Shown here: piece after piece, positions 60,148 through 64,000 of the stretch
Numbering within the stretch: position 1 is the first letter of the stretch
How the letters are laid out: the number at the start of each line of letters is the position of its first letter
Source of the DNA: Myxococcota bacterium
GTDB lineage: Bacteria; Myxococcota_A; UBA796
NCBI GenBank assembly: GCA_029251165.1
Contig: JAQXDW010000072.1
Span: forward strand, 1-64,000
DNA length: 64,000 nt
Direction of reading: 5' to 3'
Made by a program: the position numbers and the translations under genes
Notes under the pieces: model-generated
Database searches by the model: none
Seen by the model: the letters and a program-made list of their open reading frames with translations, nothing else
What the model was told of the DNA's origin: nothing

Positions 60148-61157
60148 GAATCTCCGGGGAGCGTGGGCGTGAGCGGCGGCGGCTGAGCAGCGATGATGTA
60201 GGCCGCGCGGCGGTTGGCCGGCTCGTCGACCTCATCACCGCTCGGGACCGCGAGACCATCCTCGCCGAAGCCCTGGTAGTAGACGGGCGCCGAGAAGCCT
60301 GCGCTGCGGAACCACGCCGCGATCGCACGGGCCCGGCGCTGCGAGAGGGCGCGGTTGGTCGCCGCACTGCCGACGGTGTCGGTGAACCCACCGACGTACA
60401 GGTTGATCTCTGCATGCTCGCCGTAGCGGGCCTGCACCGACTCGATCTCGGCCATCGCCGCCTGGAGGTGGCCGACGTACTCCGGCACGATGTCGGCCGC
60501 CCCGCTGGCAAAGACAACATCCTCGTGGGGAATGTCGTAGAACCACGGGAACAGCTCGACCGCCGCCCAGAACCCGGCGGTGTCCTGAGCGCGCACCTCC
60601 AGACGGATGACCTCTGCAGACGGATCGGTGCTGTCCCAGGTCAGATCGGTGATCGGCGCATTGGCTGGGTGTGCGGAGAGGGCGTGGCTGGTGGTGCCGA
60701 GGGTGACGCCGCCAACACCGGTAGCGGTGATGTCGATCCGGGCCGCGTCACGGTCAAGGAGCGCGGTGAGGCGCTGCGCCTCCAGATCTACCCCGGCGCG
60801 GTCGACCATCAGCTCCAGCGGTGGATACATCTGCACCGAGAACGACAGCGGCATCTCCCCCTCGCTGCCATCTGAGAGACGCAGCCCCAGGGATCCGGTG
60901 CAGGTGTGCTCGCCCACCGGAACCGCCAGGGGCAGCTCGACCCGCTCACCGGCAGACACGGCGCCGTGGTGCTCCCCGGTGACCCCGCCGCACTGCACCG
61001 AGACATCGAGCGCAGAGATGGCCTGCTGGGGCAGCACAGTGAGGGCTGGCAGGGCTGTGCCGTCCTGACCGGCGCGGGTGATCTCAAGCTTGACGGCGTC
61101 CTGAGCGGAGGCGGCGGAGAAGAAGAAGAGCAGGAGCATGGCGCGATTGTACGCCAT
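60132..61157 (-). CDS. OmpA-domain peptidoglycan-binding protein
   Basis: 341 residues. Signal peptide ends ...FFFSAASAQ (residues 1-19). The C-terminal OmpA domain (about 215-325) shows YVGGFTDTVGSAATNRALSQ, RRARAIAAWFRSAGF and DEPANRRAAYIIA, i.e. the Asp and Arg that hold diaminopimelate. Residues about 20-200 are a beta-rich domain with VTGEHHGAVSAGERVELPLA. It probably links the outer membrane to peptidoglycan. The gene overlaps the next membrane protein gene by 16 bases. Confidence 0.8.
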   Translation of the reverse strand: MAYNRAMLLLFFFSAASAQDAVKLEITRAGQDGTALPALTVLPQQAISALDVSVQCGGVTGEHHGAVSAGERVELPLAVPVGEHTCTGSLGLRLSDGSEGEMPLSFSVQMYPPLELMVDRAGVDLEAQRLTALLDRDAARIDITATGVGGVTLGTTSHALSAHPANAPITDLTWDSTDPSAEVIRLEVRAQDTAGFWAAVELFPWFYDIPHEDVVFASGAADIVPEYVGHLQAAMAEIESVQARYGEHAEINLYVGGFTDTVGSAATNRALSQRRARAIAAWFRSAGFSAPVYYQGFGEDGLAVPSGDEVDEPANRRAAYIIAAQPPPLTPTLPGDSWTAL

Positions 61158-61274
61158 GGAGATGACGGATCCGCCGACGGACGTCCGTCACTTCCGCCGC
61201 CAAGACCGCGTAAACCCTTGAGATCACAACGGCATGCTGGTTGCACAAGCACTCACCGCAACCCCGGAGCAGCC

Positions 61275-61898
61275 ATGAACGCCCCCATCGATCTCCTCAC
61301 ACCACCTCGCATCGTCGAGCTTGCAGTCGTCATCGACCGTCGCGTCGAGCAGTCCGCCCTGGACTTCGCCCTCAGCGTCGGCCAGCTGATTGTCCAGGGA
61401 CTCTACGGCGGAAACCTCGCCGCATGGCGCGCACGCGGTCGCGGCGACCTCTCCTTCCGCCAGCTCTCACGCATCACGCGGGTCAGCGCCTCGGTCCTCT
61501 ACCGGGCGGTGGCGGTCTATGAGATGTCCTGCCGCATGGATGTCGTGCAGTGGGGACTGCCGATGAGCCACCTGAGGGCCGTGATCGGACTGCCAGATGC
61601 CGACCAGTGCCGGCTCCTCCAGCAGGCAAAGCGCGCGCACTGGACGGTGCTGGAGATGGAGCGGGCCTGCGCCACGGTCCGCCAGCGCGGCCGGAAGACC
61701 CCCCTCGGTCGCCCACCGAGCCCGGCGCTCATCAAGGGCATCTCCAAGCTCAGCCGCGCCCTCAAGGCGGCCAGTCAGGCTCCGGTCAGCCCCAGCGCGC
61801 TGACCACAGCCCAGCGTCAGGAAGCCCTTGATGCCCTCGACGAGCAGCTCCGTCAGCTCTCAGCGATCCGACACCGGCTGCTCAGCATCACCGCCTGA
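61275..61898 (+). CDS. HTH-like protein of unknown function
   Basis: 207 residues from the ATG at 61275 (MNAPIDLLTPPRIVELAVV), which has GGAG 5 bases upstream. The middle part FRQLSRITRVSASVLYRAVAVYE and LPMSHLRAVIGLPDADQ looks like a helix-turn-helix with the spacing of ParB/KorB-type or transcription-factor folds, and a basic region follows (QRGRKTPLGRPPSP). No partner genes are near. Similar stand-alone proteins occur in Myxococcota. Function is not assigned. Confidence 0.5.
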   Translation: MNAPIDLLTPPRIVELAVVIDRRVEQSALDFALSVGQLIVQGLYGGNLAAWRARGRGDLSFRQLSRITRVSASVLYRAVAVYEMSCRMDVVQWGLPMSHLRAVIGLPDADQCRLLQQAKRAHWTVLEMERACATVRQRGRKTPLGRPPSPALIKGISKLSRALKAASQAPVSPSALTTAQRQEALDALDEQLRQLSAIRHRLLSITA

Positions 61899-61944
61899 GG
61901 ATGGGGCGCGCACAGGAGCGGGCGTCCTCGCTGTGGTGATGAGC

Positions 61945-61967
61945 CGGCTGCACTGTCGATGCAGCCG
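61945..61967. terminator. Hairpin between convergent genes
   Basis: An 8-bp perfect stem CGGCTGCA/TGCAGCCG (61945-61952 with 61960-61967), loop CTGTCGA. It lies between the HTH-like gene and the convergent PH-like membrane gene. There is no clear T-tract. Confidence 0.4.
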
Positions 61968-62009
61968 CAGACCTGAGCATGCACGGACACGAGGCAGCGC
62001 GACCGGGAG

Positions 62010-62447
62010 CTACCGGCGTGCACGCTCGAGGGCAAACTCGACCTTCTGCTTAAGGAAGGCCAGATCCTCCGCTGAAGCACCGCGCGCGATGTACTGCGGA
62101 CCGGCTGGAGTGTCGACCCGAAGGGCGCCGTCTTCGATGGACAGACCGGTGATGTCAGTCCAGGCGATGCGCTCCTTGCGCGGCCCGATGAGGAAGCCAC
62201 GGATCAGGCGCTCGTTCTCCACCAGGAGCTTGCTGCTGGTCGCCCGGATGCGCTTGATTCCCTTCTGGTTGACCAGAAACAAGATGCCAAGGACGATCGC
62301 AGCCGCACCGATCGCGATCCCAGCAGGACCGGGCAGGACACCGCTGACCATCGCCCCGAGCCCGCCCAGGATCGTGACCGCGCCGATGCCCAGCCACTTT
62401 GTATCCGGTGGGTAGGGCAGCTTCAGACCATCGCGTGTTGTAGCCAT
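62010..62447 (-). CDS. Small membrane protein with PH-like domain
   Basis: 145 residues. Two membrane helices (about 18-36 and 41-58: IAIGAAAIVLGILFLVNQ) are followed by a beta-rich domain (IRATSSKLLVENERLIRGF, RIAWTDITGLSIEDGALRV) that resembles bacterial PH domains (PH_DUF type), and a final helix. It is probably an inner-membrane protein with a cytoplasmic domain. Function unknown. It lies 13 bases downstream of the MatB-like gene and could be cotranscribed with it. Confidence 0.6.
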   Translation of the reverse strand: MATTRDGLKLPYPPDTKWLGIGAVTILGGLGAMVSGVLPGPAGIAIGAAAIVLGILFLVNQKGIKRIRATSSKLLVENERLIRGFLIGPRKERIAWTDITGLSIEDGALRVDTPAGPQYIARGASAEDLAFLKQKVEFALERARR

Positions 62448-62460
62448 GGTCGAAGTGGTA

Positions 62461-63891
62461 TCACGCTATCCAGGCCGCGCGCAGCCGTGCCTTCTGCACC
62501 TTGCCCATCGCGTTGCGGGGGAAGTCGTCCACCAGCCGGACAGCACGGGGGCACTTGTACGGCGCGAGGTGCTGGCGCGCGAGCGCGATCAGCGCGTCTG
62601 GAACGACCTCAGCATCCGGCGCACGGATCACCGCAGCGACCACCCGCTCCCCCCACTCCTCGTCCGGAATTCCCACCACCGCGACCGCGCTGACTGCAGG
62701 ATGTTCGAGCAGGATTCGCTCTACCTCGACGGGGTAGACGTTGAGCCCTCCGGTGATGATCAGGTCCTTCGCACGGCCGACGATGCGGATGTAGCCGTCC
62801 GCATCTCGGCGGGCGAGGTCTCCGCTGCGCAGCCAGCCATCACAGAACGCCGCCGCAGTCTGCTCGGGCAGGTTGAGGTAGCCGGGAATGACGCCGGGGC
62901 CTTGGATCTGGATCTCACCGACCGCGCCGTCGGAGACCACCAGCCCGGTCTCTGCATCCACCAGCCGGACCGAGAAGCCCGGAAGTGGAAAGCCGACGGC
63001 ACCAGGCCGGCGCTCGCCGTCGTAGGGATTGCTCAGCACGATGCCCGCCTCGGTCATGCCGTATCGCTCCAAGATTCGCTGGCCGAAGCGCGCCTGAAGG
63101 GCAGCGTGGACCTGGGCTGGCAGCGGCGCAGAGCCCGACGTGAGCAGCCGCATGCCGGAGAGATCGGCGGTGATGGCCGGCGGCAGGGCGAGGATGCGGT
63201 GGTAGAAGGTCGGAACCCCCATAAACACTGTGCTCTCTGCCATCTGCTCCAAGGCATCCGCCGGCTCGAACCGCTCCATCCAGCGCGTGGCGGCGCCTGC
63301 ATACAGGGCACCGTGCTGCGCAACGATGAGGCCGTGGATGTGGAACAGCGGCAGGGCATGCAGCAGCACGTCGCTGCGAGACCAGCGCCAGGCTGTGTGG
63401 AGCGCGAGCACGGTGCCGGTGAGGTTGTCGTGCGTGATCACCGCGCCCTTGGGACGGCCCGTGGTGCCGGAGGTGTAGCAGAGCAGCGCTGGGTGGCTGC
63501 CCGGCAGCGACACAGACCGCGACACCGGTGCAGCAGCAGCGAGGGCGGCAGGAAGCGACTCCGCAGAGACATCCCCTCCGCCGATCAGCACCGCACGCTT
63601 CGCCCCGGAGTCCGCCCTGTAAAACGCCAGCTCTGCTTCTGTGTAGGCCGGATTCAGCGGCAGCGTGACCACCCCCAGCGACAGCGCCGCGAGGTGCACC
63701 TCCAGGAAGGCCAGGGACCGCGGTGTCTGCAGCATCAGCACGTCCCCAGCCGACATGCCCTGCCCGATCAGCCAGCCCGCAGCCCGCTCCACGCGTGCGA
63801 TGAGATCGCCATAGGTCAGGGTGGTCCCCCGAAACGTCAGTGCTGGATTGTCGGCCACCCAGCCAGCCCTCAGCCGCGCATAGAAGCTCAT
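62461..63891 (-). CDS. Malonyl-CoA synthetase-like (MatB) AMP-forming acyl-CoA synthetase
   Basis: 476 residues from the ATG at 63891 (MSFYARLRAGWVADNP), consistent with MatB homologues; a GTG at 63909 is the alternative. The ANL core has YTSGTTGRPKGAVITHDN, LLHALPLFHIHGLIVAQHGA, MGVPTFYHRILALPP, RYGMTEAGIVLSNPYDGERR, SGDLARRDADGYI, KDLIITGGLNVYPVEVE and, at the end, NAMGKVQKARLR with the catalytic lysine. The stretch around ALPLFHIHGL is close to MatB/ACSF3 sequences, so malonate or methylmalonate is the best-guess substrate. Confidence 0.75.
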   Translation of the reverse strand: MSFYARLRAGWVADNPALTFRGTTLTYGDLIARVERAAGWLIGQGMSAGDVLMLQTPRSLAFLEVHLAALSLGVVTLPLNPAYTEAELAFYRADSGAKRAVLIGGGDVSAESLPAALAAAAPVSRSVSLPGSHPALLCYTSGTTGRPKGAVITHDNLTGTVLALHTAWRWSRSDVLLHALPLFHIHGLIVAQHGALYAGAATRWMERFEPADALEQMAESTVFMGVPTFYHRILALPPAITADLSGMRLLTSGSAPLPAQVHAALQARFGQRILERYGMTEAGIVLSNPYDGERRPGAVGFPLPGFSVRLVDAETGLVVSDGAVGEIQIQGPGVIPGYLNLPEQTAAAFCDGWLRSGDLARRDADGYIRIVGRAKDLIITGGLNVYPVEVERILLEHPAVSAVAVVGIPDEEWGERVVAAVIRAPDAEVVPDALIALARQHLAPYKCPRAVRLVDDFPRNAMGKVQKARLRAAWIA

Positions 63892-64000
63892 GGAGGCGGA
63901 CGGTAGCACACGAGGCAGCCAAGAAACCCGACCCCGCCGGTAACCCGCTCCACGGAGCCAGCGTACATCCCAGCATGCAAGCCACCAAGACCTCTCCCGC

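Noticed and set aside
63974..64000. An ATG near the right edge that could open a plus-strand gene
   Set aside because: There is no ribosome-binding site within 10 bases and only nine codons are visible.
1..64000. tRNA, rRNA, riboswitch, CRISPR and mobile-element genes
   Set aside because: No cloverleaf-type sequence, no rRNA stretch, no CRISPR array and no transposase or integrase motif was found by eye; short non-coding RNAs could be missed.

Overview
The window is GC-rich bacterial chromosome with dense, mostly intact genes and no rRNA, tRNA, CRISPR array, transposase or phage structural block that I could recognise. Several traits point to a Myxococcota (former Deltaproteobacteria) genome: a secreted glycosidase ending in a Gly-Gly-Cys / hydrophobic / Arg-rich tail like MYXO-CTERM or GlyGly-CTERM, large lipoproteins full of MopE-type Asp/Cys metal-binding motifs and FG-GAP repeats, many FHA, TPR and HEAT proteins, a sigma-54-type promoter before a pilin gene, and a DivIVA protein in an apparently Gram-negative cell (lipoproteins, OMPs, OmpA). 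The assignment is inferred from gene content only.

Layout. 0-1.5 kb: edge of a GT-C glycosyltransferase, a frame-broken ORF and a PspA/IM30 protein. 1.7-4.1 kb: a GH18 surface enzyme translationally coupled to a rhomboid protease. 4.1-11.1 kb: three lipoproteins on the minus strand, two of them giant MopE-type proteins. 11.3-14.7 kb: a GldA/GldF/GldG-like ABC operon ending in a strong hairpin. 14.7-18.4 kb: SCP2, PHP phosphoesterase, DivIVA, a sigma4-like/anti-sigma-like membrane protein and a 55-residue protein. 18.5-22.9 kb: ComF, then housekeeping translation genes (rplU, rpmA, obgE, a lipoprotein, rsfS, rlmH). 23-32.6 kb: an AAA+ ATPase, a tail-fibre-like protein, a HEAT lipoprotein and two FHA proteins, divergent from a coiled-coil protein and a TPR protein with a Ser-Asp repeat tract. 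32.8-35.5 kb: a 57-residue protein, thyX, a DUF5522-like protein and a TPR protein.

35.5-43.3 kb: a membrane sulfatase-superfamily enzyme with Thr at the nucleophile position, a B12-binding radical SAM enzyme, two paralogous lipoproteins and a TPP enzyme. 43.4-48.3 kb: an HSL-type hydrolase, a membrane Fe-S oxidoreductase, a TPR membrane protein and the pilin. 48.5-56 kb: an MBOAT acyltransferase, a leucine-rich protein, a universal stress protein, NhaR, a CHAP/NlpC-like protein, a frame-broken region and a small Cys protein. 55.7-63.9 kb: an OMP, an NhaC-type antiporter, an M50 protease, a polytopic membrane protein, OmpA, an HTH-like protein, a PH-like membrane protein and a MatB-like acyl-CoA synthetase.

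Possible functional links: NhaR and NhaC lie about 4 kb apart and suggest a sodium response; the 23-32.6 kb block looks like an FHA-centred envelope module; the rhomboid and the GH18 enzyme look like a sorting protease and its substrate. Three places (0.27-0.78, about 51.5-51.65 and 54.3-55.15 kb) show reading-frame switches, several at homopolymers, which may be residual indels in the assembly or real decay.
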